NCBI GenBank assembly: GCA_963678705.1
Contig: OY783216.1
Span: 2,046,001 to 2,110,000, forward strand
From: Panorpa germanica
Lineage: Eukaryota; Arthropoda; Insecta; Mecoptera; Panorpidae
Reading direction: 5' to 3'
Length of the DNA stretch: 64,000 nucleotides
Part shown: positions 25,575-37,121 of the stretch, one piece after another
Layout of the letters: each line of letters begins with the position of its first letter
How positions within the stretch are numbered: the first letter of the stretch is position 1
Translations under genes and position numbers: made by a program
Notes under the pieces: model-generated
The model's input: only the letters and a program-made list of their open reading frames with translations
Database searches by the model: none
What the model was told of the DNA's origin: nothing

Positions 25575-25967
25575 GTGCAATATTTGTTTCATCTTTATAC
25601 TTTGGCAGCATATCATATACACAGTGGATATCATAAAATGGATCACAACGTGCAATTACAATACACTACATAACAGAACTTCTAAAAACTAAAAATATAT
25701 ATAAATATTAGTGCTAGAACAATTATTTTTATTAATTAATTTATTATTTTATTAATAATCTTTGTATTCAATTATATTAAGTAAAATTTGTTACTGAAAA
25801 AATTATGTCTTAATTTGAATATCAGCTTATTTATTTAGTTTTATATGTAAGTAATAATCACAAATGTGTTATTTATGCAAACTTTATATAGCTAATATGT
25901 TTTGAGATCTCGTTACGTAACAATTATATAGTATGTATGTTTAGAGGTAAATACTATACATATATAT

Positions 25968-26640
25968 ATAGTCCAAATCACGATAGTTCGCCGGCGACTT
26001 ATACTTAAAAGAGGTTATAAGAGCGGTATAAATCTACAGGGTGTCCCAATATTCAACGATAAGCGGGCACCAGAGGGTGGTCCTGCTCATGACTACACAA
26101 GAAAAAAAGAAAACAAAAATTTATCTCATTTTGTTTAGCAATTAGAAAAAAAAAAATTTTTTTTCGAAAATTGAAACACCTTAAGATGTTTTTAACTACC
26201 ATGACCACAACTTTTCAAATATTTCTGATTTGTTTTTTGAGTCGGCAACCTAAATAGCACTGCTATCCACCACAACCATTAAAAATCCGAAAATGCTAGT
26301 AGTTTTTACACCAAAATCAATCGAAATTATTGTTTTCCCTAAAATTTTTAAAGATTTTTACTTTCTGTCCACTTTAACTCATCGTGGTGTAAAAAAAAAG
26401 TATGAACACTACTATGGCAAGTTTTTTTAAAAATTGGTGCAACTCTTCAGGATTCCAAAATGGTATAATATTCCAGATAATGAATTTTATATTCGTTTCT
26501 ATATACATTATAGAAAAATAAGTGAGTCAATGCCTTTTAGTTATTCGGTATATACTCCAGGCAGTTTATACTCCACAAGTTGTTTTAAGTATGAGTCACC
26601 GCCGAACTCTCGTAATTTGAATTATATTATTCGAGTATAT
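25968..26640. mobile_element. Family-B MITE interrupted by a truncated fold-back element
   Basis: 25968-26036 is the left end of a family-B MITE (TATAGTCCAAATCACGATAG) and 26477-26640 its right part, ending in TCGTAATTTGAATTATA. Between them (26037-26476) lies a family-C fold-back copy starting CAGGGTGTCCCAATATTCAA, which lacks its right arm and stops at GGTATAATATTCCAG. About seven bases of the MITE are missing at the junction, so the nested element was probably trimmed by deletion. Confidence 0.75.
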
Positions 26641-26835
26641 ATGTTACTTGTTCTTATAGTTTTCATGAATCATTGTTTGGAAATCGCTGGAAAAGAATAG
26701 AAATACAACTATATCTGTATATGCGTTGTCATGGCAACCTATAATTTTGTTTATATCAAGTTAGTAAAGTCGCGCGTCGGTTCAGTATTGTTTTTATTCT
26801 TATTACAAATTTAATTTTTTTTACATATTATAAAA

Positions 26836-28579
26836 ATGGTGAAGCTTCACGTGAAACGTGGTGATGAGAATCAGTTCCTGATTGAGATGCCAGCAGAATC
26901 TCTTGTAGACGATGCAGTTAAAAGCATTGTTATTATTTTTAACGGACGCTTAAAAATTGGCAGGATCTGCATTGGTATATATTTTCTTATTTGATTTTTG
27001 TATTATAATAGCAATATAAAAAGTAGAAATTTAATAATTTGATAGATTTGTATCAAAGTTAAAAAAGGAATAGAGCTTGTATTTTCCATTCTTAAAATTT
27101 GAAAAAGCAGTTGTATGCAAGTCTTGCGCACTAAATATATTGGCTTCGGTCTGTTTAATTTTTTGAGCGTTAATCTAAATTTTCTGGTTACAACGAAATT
27201 AATTCAAAATATGTGTTAGGGTTGTCTCACAATAAAACAGACTACAAGTGATCTCCGGTCATTGCAGTAGGATGCATAGGAGTCGTTTACAATTAGCAGA
27301 CTTTATCATGTGAGGAAGTTTATAGTAAAATATTTATCAATACACATGTCTGTATTTCATACGTCAGTATATATCTGAACACTCTGAGAAACATGTATCT
27401 TTGTACAGAACAACCGAATGCAAATATATAATATTAAAGTAGAATCTTCCTCGAATACACCCTACTGAAAAAGCCATCGCAAGTTGCCTGTTCCACTGTG
27501 AGATCACCCTAATGAATAATACAGTCATAAATATTGAAAGTGTGTATTATAGACGACATATAGACGAGAGATTAACTTAAAAAATGATTGGCCTAAGGCT
27601 TTATTTAAAATATTCAAAAATTCGAAATAATTACTTTGTTAATATATTGTAGAAATGGAGGAACTGGCCAAATATGGGACGATGTACCCCCCTGAGATAC
27701 TCGGGCTAACTGAGGAGCAAGTTGAAGAGCTGAAATTAAAAGATGTTTGGGGTGACAAATGCATCCCAAGTGGAGGATTTATTGAAGCAAAGTAACAAAG
27801 AAAACCCCCTGCTTATTTCACATTAGGCAAAATTACTTACAAGCTTATTAATTTTCTTCTTTGTTTTAGAGATCCTATTGGTCGCAGAAATGGAAGATCT
27901 CCACAAAAAGAAATGCAGAACGTCTTGAATAAAACAATCAGTGAGGTGAAAGACATGGTGTCTAAGGTATGTATACATAATTATTTTCTTCTGTTGAAAC
28001 AAAGATGATAATACGTCTACGTTTTCAGAAACTTGTCGATTCCAACAAGTTTATGACTCAGAAAATCATTAAGGAAGGGATTGGTCTTCTTCGTGGTGCT
28101 GTGACCATCGTCTACCCCATGGGTCTACCTCCCCATGATCCTATTCGCCAGGAATTTGAGAATGTAGAAGATTTGTCTGGAATGCAAGCTTCTCTTGAGG
28201 TTATCGAACCAGCTGTTGCACAACTTTGGTTTTCTGGCAAGGAAATGATTCGTGGACAAGGAAAACGTCTTAAAGACTACGTTGGAAAGAATGATAAATG
28301 CAAGGTATGGTTTATTTTATGTCGCAGGTATCACACAGATTTTATATAACTTTGAATTTTAATGATTAAGTTGCTAATATCTCATATAATATTACAAATT
28401 AATAAAACACAATTGACCAACTTTATTAATATATAGTAAATATATTAAAAATATTTTGACAGATTGTGGTGAAGATTCAAAAGAAAGGAGAAGGTGCTCC
28501 TGGCCGGGAACCAGTTATGTCCGAAGATGAGCGCAAGAAGATGATGATGCACGCTTACAGACGCCAAGAAGAAATAAAG
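26836..28579 (+). CDS. CFAP298 (C21orf59/Kurly) homologue, last exon not found
   Basis: CFAP298 is a cytoplasmic factor required for dynein-arm assembly and ciliary or sperm motility. Exons: 26836-26974, 27653-27791, 27870-27966, 28029-28304, 28463-28579; all phases agree and give 256 codons. Diagnostic stretches: VKLHVKRGDENQFL at the start, NGRLKI, EMEELAKYGTMYPPE, LKLKDVWGDKCIPSGG, LRGAVTIVYPMGLPPHDPIR, EFENVEDLSG, LKDYVGKN and KIQKKGEGAPGREP, then HAYRRQEEIK at the last donor. The family normally continues about 30 more residues with a conserved SPWAD-type motif. I could not find this in 28.6-32.4 kb. Intron 1 carries a TIR element (27216-27512); a family-A element sits just 3' of exon 5. 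The gene may be complete with a distant exon, or truncated. Reading through the last donor adds about 26 unrelated residues before a stop. Confidence 0.85.
27216..27512. mobile_element. About 0.3-kb TIR element in CFAP298 intron 1
   Basis: Ends TTAGGGTTGTCTCAC and GTGAGATCACCCTAA are imperfect inverted repeats. Its right part resembles 35870-36080 (AATACACTCCACTGAAAA ... GTGTGAGATAGG), which is probably another decayed member. Confidence 0.6.
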
Positions 28580-28719
28580 GTCAGATTTTTTATTCATATT
28601 TTTTATCAACATCAAATGAATATTAAGCTCACGTTTAAATACAAGTTGGACCTGTAGTGCAGGGCTCACGTTAAACTATTATATTTTACTATTTTGTTAC
28701 TTTGTTCAGTATCTAAAGC

Positions 28720-29340
28720 AATGGGCTTATGTCCTCATTTTCTAGTGGTCGATTTTTCAATTGTTGATTGAAATTGATGTTAATAAATATGTATTGGCGT
28801 GTCTACTTTATTAAATACCTAAATGTTGACGGAGATATAGCAATTAAAAGTTTGAATTGTAGTTCTAGCGCTAGAAATGGTCTGCCATATTTGTATGACG
28901 TGAAATGCATTTTAACGTCAGTTATTTGTTGAGTAGGTCAGTGCTGTGGTAATGTTTTGTAGTTGTTGGTAGTCAAATAATCAAGTCAAATCGAAGAATA
29001 ATAAGTTTTTATTTTATTTAACCCTGTTACGGCAGACATAATATTTAAATTTTATTGTTAATTGAAATAGCTGTAAATAATATTTGATATATAAATACAT
29101 ATAGCAGAGATTTATGAGCTGTAAGGTTGGTAGCGGTTGTGATGTCACATGCATTTGGAATGTGTACAACGTTGAATCCCTTTAATAATTAAAGAGACAA
29201 AATGACTTTTTTAATTGTTAATATCTCTTAACATATAAGGAGTTATTAAAAAATAATTGAACATTTGAGGTTCTAGTAACCCACTTTATCGATATATAGG
29301 AAACTTTTATAGAAATTAAGACATAGGACACAAGCCCATT
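28720..29340. mobile_element. Family-A TIR element, copy 3, 3' of CFAP298 exon 5
   Basis: About 621 bp, ends AATGGGCTTATGTCCT and AGGACACAAGCCCATT. The flanks TAAAGC and TAATGC may be a decayed target duplication. Confidence 0.85.
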
Positions 29341-31500
29341 TAATGCTTTGACCAGATAATTGTGATAGATTCCTATATAGACTGCCACCCCATCAATCTT
29401 GGTGTCATCCTTATTTAGTATTCATAATAATGAATTAAGTATTTACGACTATGCTTCTAATACCTTTTTGTATTTACATAATTTTTGCTATTACCTATTG
29501 TGTATGTTTATAATGTGAGCTCCTGAATGCTATGCAAACAGAGTTACGGCAACCTAAGTATTATTATATAAATAAATTTCGTTCTTTTAATATATTTTGT
29601 TACCTATACTGTTTATAATATTTCGAAAAATATGTTTGATATTTAAACGTATTCAATTTGATACAAGCGCGTGAAATTCCTTTACTTTCAAAAGGCAAAT
29701 GTTGAGCCTGATAAATTTGTGGGTTTCTGGAAAAATAGATAATAATTCATCTTTAATATTGTTTCAAACCTTGCTTGTAACATTACATACTTCAGTAATG
29801 GCGTTTACATAATAAATGTGAAATTAACTCTACCCTAATGTAATCTGTTTCTGTGTAACTTGTAAATGTACATTCGCATTATGTGTAAGGGAATTATTAA
29901 TAACTAGAAGCCGTGTTCTTGCTCTCCTGACAAGCTACGACTTAAGACTCCTATTAATCTAATGAATAAGATAGGAGCACTTCAACAAGTTCACTGTAGG
30001 TGGCAGGACTGCGGGACTGTTTGTTTTGTCTCTCTATTACTACATACTACTCAGTGTTTCTTAATACTTAAAATCTAATCTTCTGATGTATATAATATAT
30101 AGAGAAACATATAACTACAGAACCATACAGAACAAATATTTAAAACTAACTCAGGACTTGGGTCTGATGCGATAAGTACGGATCATTTCCCAGTAAACAA
30201 TTTGGTGAAGTTCGAGTCACTCGTACAATTCTATTCTAACGCTTTACAAGTTCTCTACCTGTCACAGATTTTGTGTTAGTGTTAGAATTTTTTCATAATA
30301 ATATTCTTTCTTTTTCCAACATCATTCATTAAGTATTTCTGTTTCTTTCCCACATGGATATATATTTTTTAAGTTCACTTTCGTCTCATTTATTCCAAAG
30401 TGAGAAAGAAACGAGATGTGGTTAGACAAGTAAAATATATTTTTCACCGTTACACTTGTATACTTGTATAGTATTTCGTTCAGTACAGTATGCTTAAAGT
30501 ATATGCTATCTTTTTCAACAAATATTTCTTTAATGGTAATAAACAGATGCTATCTCCCTCAATCACCGAATATAATGTATATAAACGAAGATAGTATCTA
30601 GCGATGGTAAGACAGAGGTTTTAAACCTAACGCAGACCTGCCGATCGTGGATTTTTGAATCACCAAAATAATGTAAAAAACTAATATAACGAGTATTGTT
30701 GAAGATGAATAATATTCATTAAAAAAATCACGATCCGTACTAAAGATTACATCTATTTATTTCTTCATTTAAATATTTATATTTTGCAGACTCTAAAAAG
30801 TAGAATTCCATTAAGTTTTATACCCCTGCTTGTGTCAAGTTTATAACTCCGGTCATAAATCATAAACCGACTCCGCTTTTAATTCAGCAGTGAACCGTCG
30901 TTGCGATCTCTGTAGGTCATAAAAAGGGCCTTTCCTATGAACGACTGAATAGAAAACGAACACGTTCCAGACAAAAAACTCATGATATGTAATAGAAATT
31001 AAGTAGAATTTACTCCAAAATGTTTACTGGGTTGTGGACGCTTACCTTTAAAGGTCATGCGATAATTCCTCTCGACCATAATTGATTTTCTGTCTTCTTT
31101 ACTTATTTGTTTACAGTCGGTAAAAACAAAATATAAATTACTTTAATATTTCTTAGAAATTGTTTACCTTTCATTAAAATATTATTTGAGATAAAACCAA
31201 CATGGAAATTTGTTGTCCTTGGAATTTGATATTTAGTACTGTCGATGTCGTATCTGCGTTCGTGGAGTTTCGTAGCTTCGTAGACTTGTATCGAGGTCAT
31301 CGTACCGCGTTTTACGACACCTTGGCGTCTACTTATTGTCCAAGCTAACATTGACGAACTAGCTTGCTTGATTGCAAGTCACTATCGTATATCGTTTTTC
31401 GTTTTGCACATGCAATATTATGAACATGCTGTCGATTTCTAACCTCACTTTAGTAAATGTATATTATTTAAAATGTTGAAATATATTGAAAGAATAGTCG
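29341..31500. other. Intergenic, no gene seen
   Basis: AT-rich. I searched for the missing CFAP298 terminal exon and saw no SPWAD-like codons behind an acceptor. 31401-31440 carries a short motif (GTTTTGCACATG...GAACATGCT) that recurs at 43657 and 45825. Confidence 0.4.
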
Positions 31501-31519
31501 AGGTATAATGTAAGATATA

Positions 31520-31715
31520 GATAATTGTGGACGAGAAGGAGGATTAGAGAGGAGAGAGCGTGAAAATACAGGATATGTGGAGAGGAAGAGGAGAAGCTGT
31601 AGCATATTAGGAGTAGGGTGAGATGGTTGAAAGCATAGTGAAAAGATTGATGAAGGAAGAAGATGGATGATAAAAGTAAGAATGAGAAGGAGGGAGAAGG
31701 ATACAAGCAGGACAT
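31520..31715 (+). repeat. Polypurine (GA-rich) tract
   Basis: About 195 bp in which the + strand is almost all G and A with few pyrimidines. It generates spurious Leu/Ser/Phe-rich frames on the minus strand. Confidence 0.7.
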
Positions 31716-32401
31716 TCTTAGCCATTGCGAGGCCCCGGGCAACAGATCTTTGCGAGGCACTTGTTCTTTGTATAATTTATGTAAATTGCAAGTAAGTAGT
31801 TTTAATGATAATTGACGAGAAATAAAATTTTATATTGGAAGATTTATAAAAGTTAACAAGCTCAAAGACGACAAATATTAATGATGATAAACTAAGGCAC
31901 CTGAATGCCTTAAAAGATAGTGATTCTAGTGGGGTTTCTAAAGAGCGAGGTAATGAATTTTTCTACTTGGGTTGTTTCGGGAGAATACGATGCTCCGGGT
32001 GGTTGCCCTGCTTGCCACCCCCTAAGGTCGTCTCTGGATGCAAGCGAATTTATATAAATAATAACAGGTGTTATCTTAATTTACTTGAGAGACTAAACTG
32101 AACGTAAATATGGATAGAGCAAGTGTATAACCTAAAATAGCCGAATGAATTTGTCATATTTTAAAAAGTTCTGCTTTAATTTATTGGTCCATGGTTTTGC
32201 CAGTGCGTTTGTATTGTACTAGGCACCGCCAGCGTTCGGTCTATGTGCCGGGCGCCTTGCATATCTGATGTATAGTCACTACAGAGATGGCGCCGTATTT
32301 TTGTGTTCGCAACGACGTCGGACGCCTCTCCCACTCCTCCTATTAAAGCGGAGTGGGGGAACATTCGGTATTTCCCAGCTGAATCATCCCGTAGGCTATT
32401 A

Positions 32402-32615
32402 TAGTCCAAATCACGATAGTTCGCCGGCGATTTATACATAAAAGAGGTTATAAGAGCGGTATAAATCTATAATACGATAATGAATTTTATCTTATTCGTT
32501 TCTATATACATTATAGAAAAATAAGTGAGTCAGTGCTTTTTAGTTATATCGGCAGTTTATACCCCACAATTTGTTTTAAGTATGAGTCGCCGCCGAACTC
32601 TCGTAATTTGAACTA
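32402..32615. mobile_element. Family-B MITE, full copy
   Basis: 214 bp with TA on both sides (32400-32401, 32616-32617), ends TAGTCCAAATCACGATAG and TCGTAATTTGAACTA. The best-preserved copy in the window. Confidence 0.85.
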
Positions 32616-32693
32616 TAGTCAAGTTTCATAGTACCACGCTTTTGTTTTTGCAGTGAATTTATAACCATCGGGTGCGTCACCGCAAGAAATGTG

Positions 32694-33015
32694 AATGGGC
32701 TTGTGTCCTCATTTTTTAATGGTCGATTTTTCAATTGTTGATTGAAATTGATGGTAATAAATGTGTATTGGCGTGTCTATTTTATTAAATATCTAAATAT
32801 TGACGGAGATATAGCAATGGTCGGCCATTTTTATGATGTGAAATGCATTTTAGCGTCAGTTATTTGTTGAGTAGGTCAGTGCTGTGCTAATGTTCTGTAT
32901 CTGTTGGTAGTCGAAATAATCAAGTCAAGTCAAAGAATAATAAGTTTTTATTTTATTTAACCCGGCTAAGGCAGACATAATATTGAAATTTTATTGTTCC
33001 TTGAAATAGCTTGAA
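32694..33015. mobile_element. Family-A TIR element, 3'-truncated copy
   Basis: Starts AATGGGCTTGTGTCCTCATT and follows the family to TTCCTTGAAATAGCTTGAAG, where similarity stops. The right half and right TIR are absent. Confidence 0.8.
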
Positions 33016-33087
33016 GGATATTTTTTTCTCATTAAAAAGCAATGCTTTATAAATATTTTATAAAATATAAGAAACTTATAAAAGTAG

Positions 33088-33161
33088 CTTCATCAAACTA
33101 CTGTAACTCTTAAACTTATGGTCAGATTGCCATGAAATTTTGACACATATCGTTTAAAGGA
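33088..33161 (+). repeat. Dispersed repeat, copy 1 (second at 40858-40921)
   Basis: Shares ACTGTAAC, AATGGTC-like sequence and CATGAAATTTTGACACATAT with 40858-40921. The element is unknown, probably a decayed transposon piece. Confidence 0.6.
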
Positions 33162-35141
33162 TGTGTCGTTACTGTCACCTATAATTCATTCTACAAACTT
33201 ACAGAAAGCGATTTCTTTTGCTTCACATAACCTAAATTTAACACGTGATGTTTTTTTTGCTTTTTTCATTATTTTAAACGTCTTAAAAAGGCTGCACTAC
33301 GTCCTAGTACACCTCTGTGGAATGTTAAATAAATAGAGCCGTGTTATTACAGCTTTATGCAAATAAAACGCTACCCTAAACAAACTTATGACGTAAGGTT
33401 ACGTATGAATGTTATATTTGCCAATTGTTCATTTTGATATTTACTCTAGTTGCTATTCGAAGTTATTCTAGTTGTATTTGGGTTTCAATAAAACATACTA
33501 AAATATAATTTGAAATATTTCTTTATTAAAGTGAAACGATACCTTATTATAACCTTTATTATGGTTCTCAAACTAATATAGGTTATAAAATTTATGACAA
33601 GTACTTAGAAATGTTACCAGTCATATAAAAATTAGAATTTAACTAGAGAATATAGCAATATTCATTTTCAAAACTTATTTTAGCGGTTCCAACTCATTAA
33701 AAGTCAGTGGAAGAAAGCTTAAAATGTAGATACGTTATTCATCTAACTAATTGCAGCTTTAGATTTTGATTCGCGATTATAGTTACTTACATAAAACGAT
33801 TTAAACATAAAAAAACATGTTTTTTTTTTATTGATATTTAACGTGCTGTATAGTATCTATATTTCGCGAATCAAAAATGGCCAAGTATTGTTTCACCTTA
33901 AAATGTATAGCTAGAATAGTTATAGTAGTACAAGTACCCAAATCTCTCACAGCGAGCGCTGCAAGCGTATACCAAGTTCAAATATTAACAGTTCGTAAAT
34001 ATAACCTTAAAAACTTTCATACATGGCATTATATATTACTGCGTGATACTACATGATATTTATATATTAAATACTAAATTCGATAGAAGACTTCTCTCTA
34101 GTGGAAAGCTGATAAATTATAATTTTATGAATCACCTTATTCATCGTATATACAGTTACATTGTGGTTTCACTTCATAGCGCCCGTATTTTTCAACATGC
34201 AACCACAGTAACACGCTATAGGTCACCACTATGGCGCGACAAGTACATAGATTCCCACGTGCCCCATGTTGTGATAATTATTTGCATAGCATTACCTGCC
34301 GTTTCAATTCATTACCCGATGCTGTAATTGGAAAATAATTTTGCACGTAATACAATGCACGTTTTTTAATTTAATTAAATATGTTTGTTAAGCACGTTAA
34401 TTGCGATTAGGCGCTATTCAACGATATTCACTTCATTTAATTATAATTATAGTTTTATAAATTAATTAATAGAATCAGTATAATTTCTTTAAAAACACCT
34501 TGTGTTACGTAGAATGGTATCAGACGGTTCATGAACTTGTGAACTGTTGCAAGCTACAAAATATATTACGTGTGTAAACACATACACCCAAAACCTATAC
34601 ATGTGGCTTAGTAAAAATGGTTTCAAATTCTACAAGGTGAATGTATTTAAACGAAAGACAAAGGAAGGTGTAGTTAGATTCAAAGTTTGACAGTTCCAGT
34701 TACTCACAATGTTCCATCCTGCCAAACTGAAAGACGTCATTTAAATAAAGCGTGGCGTGTCGTTTCATATAACTATCTTCTTCCAAATGGAAGGAAGTGA
34801 AGCCCCGCCCATATGTTTGGAACGACCGTAAGTGTCTATCTGTAAACTGACAATGCAGGCTTCGCTAAAGAATTCGGATCTAGTAATAAAATACATAATA
34901 AGTAACGGTAATATATCTTTATTTTTTGTTTCGTTACAATAAATTTTATTAGTTTTCTCAGATACATTTTTGAGCACACAAAAGCTGTATGTACGAGTAT
35001 TTATAATAGTATAATATAATTTGAAATATATTTATTATTTGTATATGAAGTACACTTAGATTTCAAAATAGTTTTAATTGAGATTTGATAGACTATTTTT
35101 CGTCTTAACTTTATTCTTATTTGTAATCTGTGTAACTTATG
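33162..35141. other. Intergenic, no gene seen
   Basis: AT-rich sequence. The 94-residue frame near 34.1-34.3 kb has no recognisable features and I treat it as chance. Confidence 0.4.
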
Positions 35142-35143
35142 TA

Positions 35144-35862
35144 CGAGGCGTGTTTTCTAAGCAAGTAACGTTTTGGAATTAAAAAAAGACTTGCAAAGAT
35201 ATCGCAATAATTTTATTTTTACATGAAAGCCTGTACCTTAATCTACTTTTCTACATAATTTCCGTGAATATTGAGGCACTTGTCTTAACGTGGCACCAGT
35301 TTTTGAATACCCTCCTCATAAAATTCTGCCGCCTGACTTGTTAACCACTGTATCAAAACACTACGAGAATATTGAGGAAACCAGTCGCACATTGATGAAA
35401 TGTTTGTTTTCTGTTTTGTTTTCTCTCACGTCTGTTTTCTCTCACCTTTTCTTCCACTTTCTGCACAAAATCTTCATTAAAGACCGAAGGGCGCCCACTC
35501 CGTTATTCATCATGCACATTTGTGCGGCCATCTTTAAATGCTTTCACCCATTTCCTTACCATTCCATCACTCATAATGATTTGTCCGTAAACTTCACAGA
35601 TCTCACGATGAATATCGATCGGTTTTACGCCTTTAGCACTAAGAAATCGTATAACAGCCCGTACTTCACAATCGGCGGGACTCACGATTGTCGGAGGCAT
35701 CTTAAACACTCAGTAAACAACGTATACAATGAAGAATCAGACTGTAATGGCGTCAGTGCGTAGACAAGAGATGTAGGTAACCAGCGCGCATGCGCGGAAC
35801 GCCGACCGTAGCGCTGCAAAGGCGGAAACGCAAAACGGTACTTACCTAAAAAACATGCCTCG
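35144..35862 (-). mobile_element. Internally deleted mariner transposon
   Basis: TIRs CGAGGCGTGTTTTCTAAGCA and (inverse) CGAGGCATGTTTTTTAGGTA are flanked by TA duplications (35142-35143, 35863-35864). On the minus strand the transposase N-terminus is readable (about 35709-35503): a helix-turn-helix region with AVIRFLSAKG, REICEVYG and MVRKWVKAFKDGR, then a stop at the point where mariners continue into RSGRP. The far C-terminus also survives (AAEFYEEGIQKLVPR, a stop, then NIHGNYVEK, about 35250-35340). The central region with the DD34D catalytic residues is gone; the element is 719 bp against about 1.3 kb for an intact one. It cannot encode a transposase. Confidence 0.9.
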
Positions 35863-36464
35863 TATAATAACCCCCTTACACTGCAGGGGGCTGAACTTTG
35901 TATTTATTATTTCATTGGGATACGCATTTGTATTACCCACAGTACAGTAGCGCATTAATAATCGCTAATATAGAAGGTTTATCTCATGGTAAAGTGCACT
36001 AATGCGAAACAATTCGAATACACTCCACTGAAAACGTCGAATGCCGCAAGTAGTTGGTTGCAGTGTGAGATAGGTCTTAATCTACAATAAGTTTTACAAT
36101 AAGTAATCAATCAAATCACAATTTTCAAAAGTAGTAATATTATTACAATTTAAGCTATTTAGCATTTTTCTAATTATAGTATTTTAGTTAATTAGGTAAA
36201 ATTTAGAAAATAGTTTAGTAATACATTATTTGTGCATTTTATACAATAGTATAGGTAATGTAAAATTCAGTCAAAGTGTTTTTTAATTGTAATTAAAATA
36301 ATTTTTGAAGTAATTAATATTATTAAAATTTTATATTTAGGGCGTTGTTTATATTGGTTATATATTACTCAAATGGTAACGTTTATGCAACGTAAATGTT
36401 ACGTTCTGTAGACTATGATTATACTCGTATTTTTGAAGAACCGGCGTTAATTGTCAATCCGAAT

Positions 36465-36745
36465 TGGCTTGTGTATTCATTTTTTAGGGGTCCATTCTTT
36501 AATTGTTGATTGGAATAGATGTTAATCATCATATTAATAATATCTAAATGTTGACGGAGATATAACAATTAAAAATTCGAATTGTAGTAATAAAAGTGAA
36601 AACATAACTATTGTAATTATTATTATCTCCTAAAATATAGCGAGTTATTAAAAAATAATTGAACATTTGAGGTTCTACCAGCCAACTTTATCAATATATA
36701 TAATACAGTTTTATAGAAATGAAGTCATGGTTCACAAGCTCATTG
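36465..36745. mobile_element. Family-A TIR element, decayed short copy
   Basis: GGCTTGTGTATTCATTTTTT at the left, TGTTGACGGAGATATAACAA inside, and GAGGTTCTA...CACAAGCTCATT at the right. The central section is deleted. Confidence 0.7.
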
Positions 36746-37121
36746 AAGTTAGTTAAGAATATGTACCAGAAAAATTATTTTTCTGATTGAAAACTTTTCC
36801 AAATTGAATAATGAGGATTACAAAATCATAGAGACTTTCTACCACTCACTGCTTTTGGTTACATCATTATTTTGACTACAATTTTAGAAATATACGAGTA
36901 TATGAAATGTTTATCTTAGTGTAGTAGTAACAAAGTAAAGCTTTAATACTTGTATCAAAGGCATTTTAAAATGAGACATTACGAGTATAGTAAATAATTT
37001 ATCTGTGAGGTAAATTCTCCCGTTTGACGAAAGCGATGCACAGAACATCTTGATCTCCAAGCAACAACCATCAAATGAAAGCAGTTAATTCATCTGCTAT
37101 TTAAATTTGCAAATATAAGTT

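Noticed and set aside
31464-31760. Two minus-strand frames rich in Leu, Ser and Phe
   Set aside because: Produced by the polypurine tract, not by a gene.
32176-32439. 87-residue minus-strand frame in a GC-richer patch
   Set aside because: It runs into the family-B MITE and has no domain; splice signals do not support an exon.
35290-35763. Plus-strand frame of 157 residues
   Set aside because: Antisense of the mariner remnant; the meaningful reading is on the minus strand.
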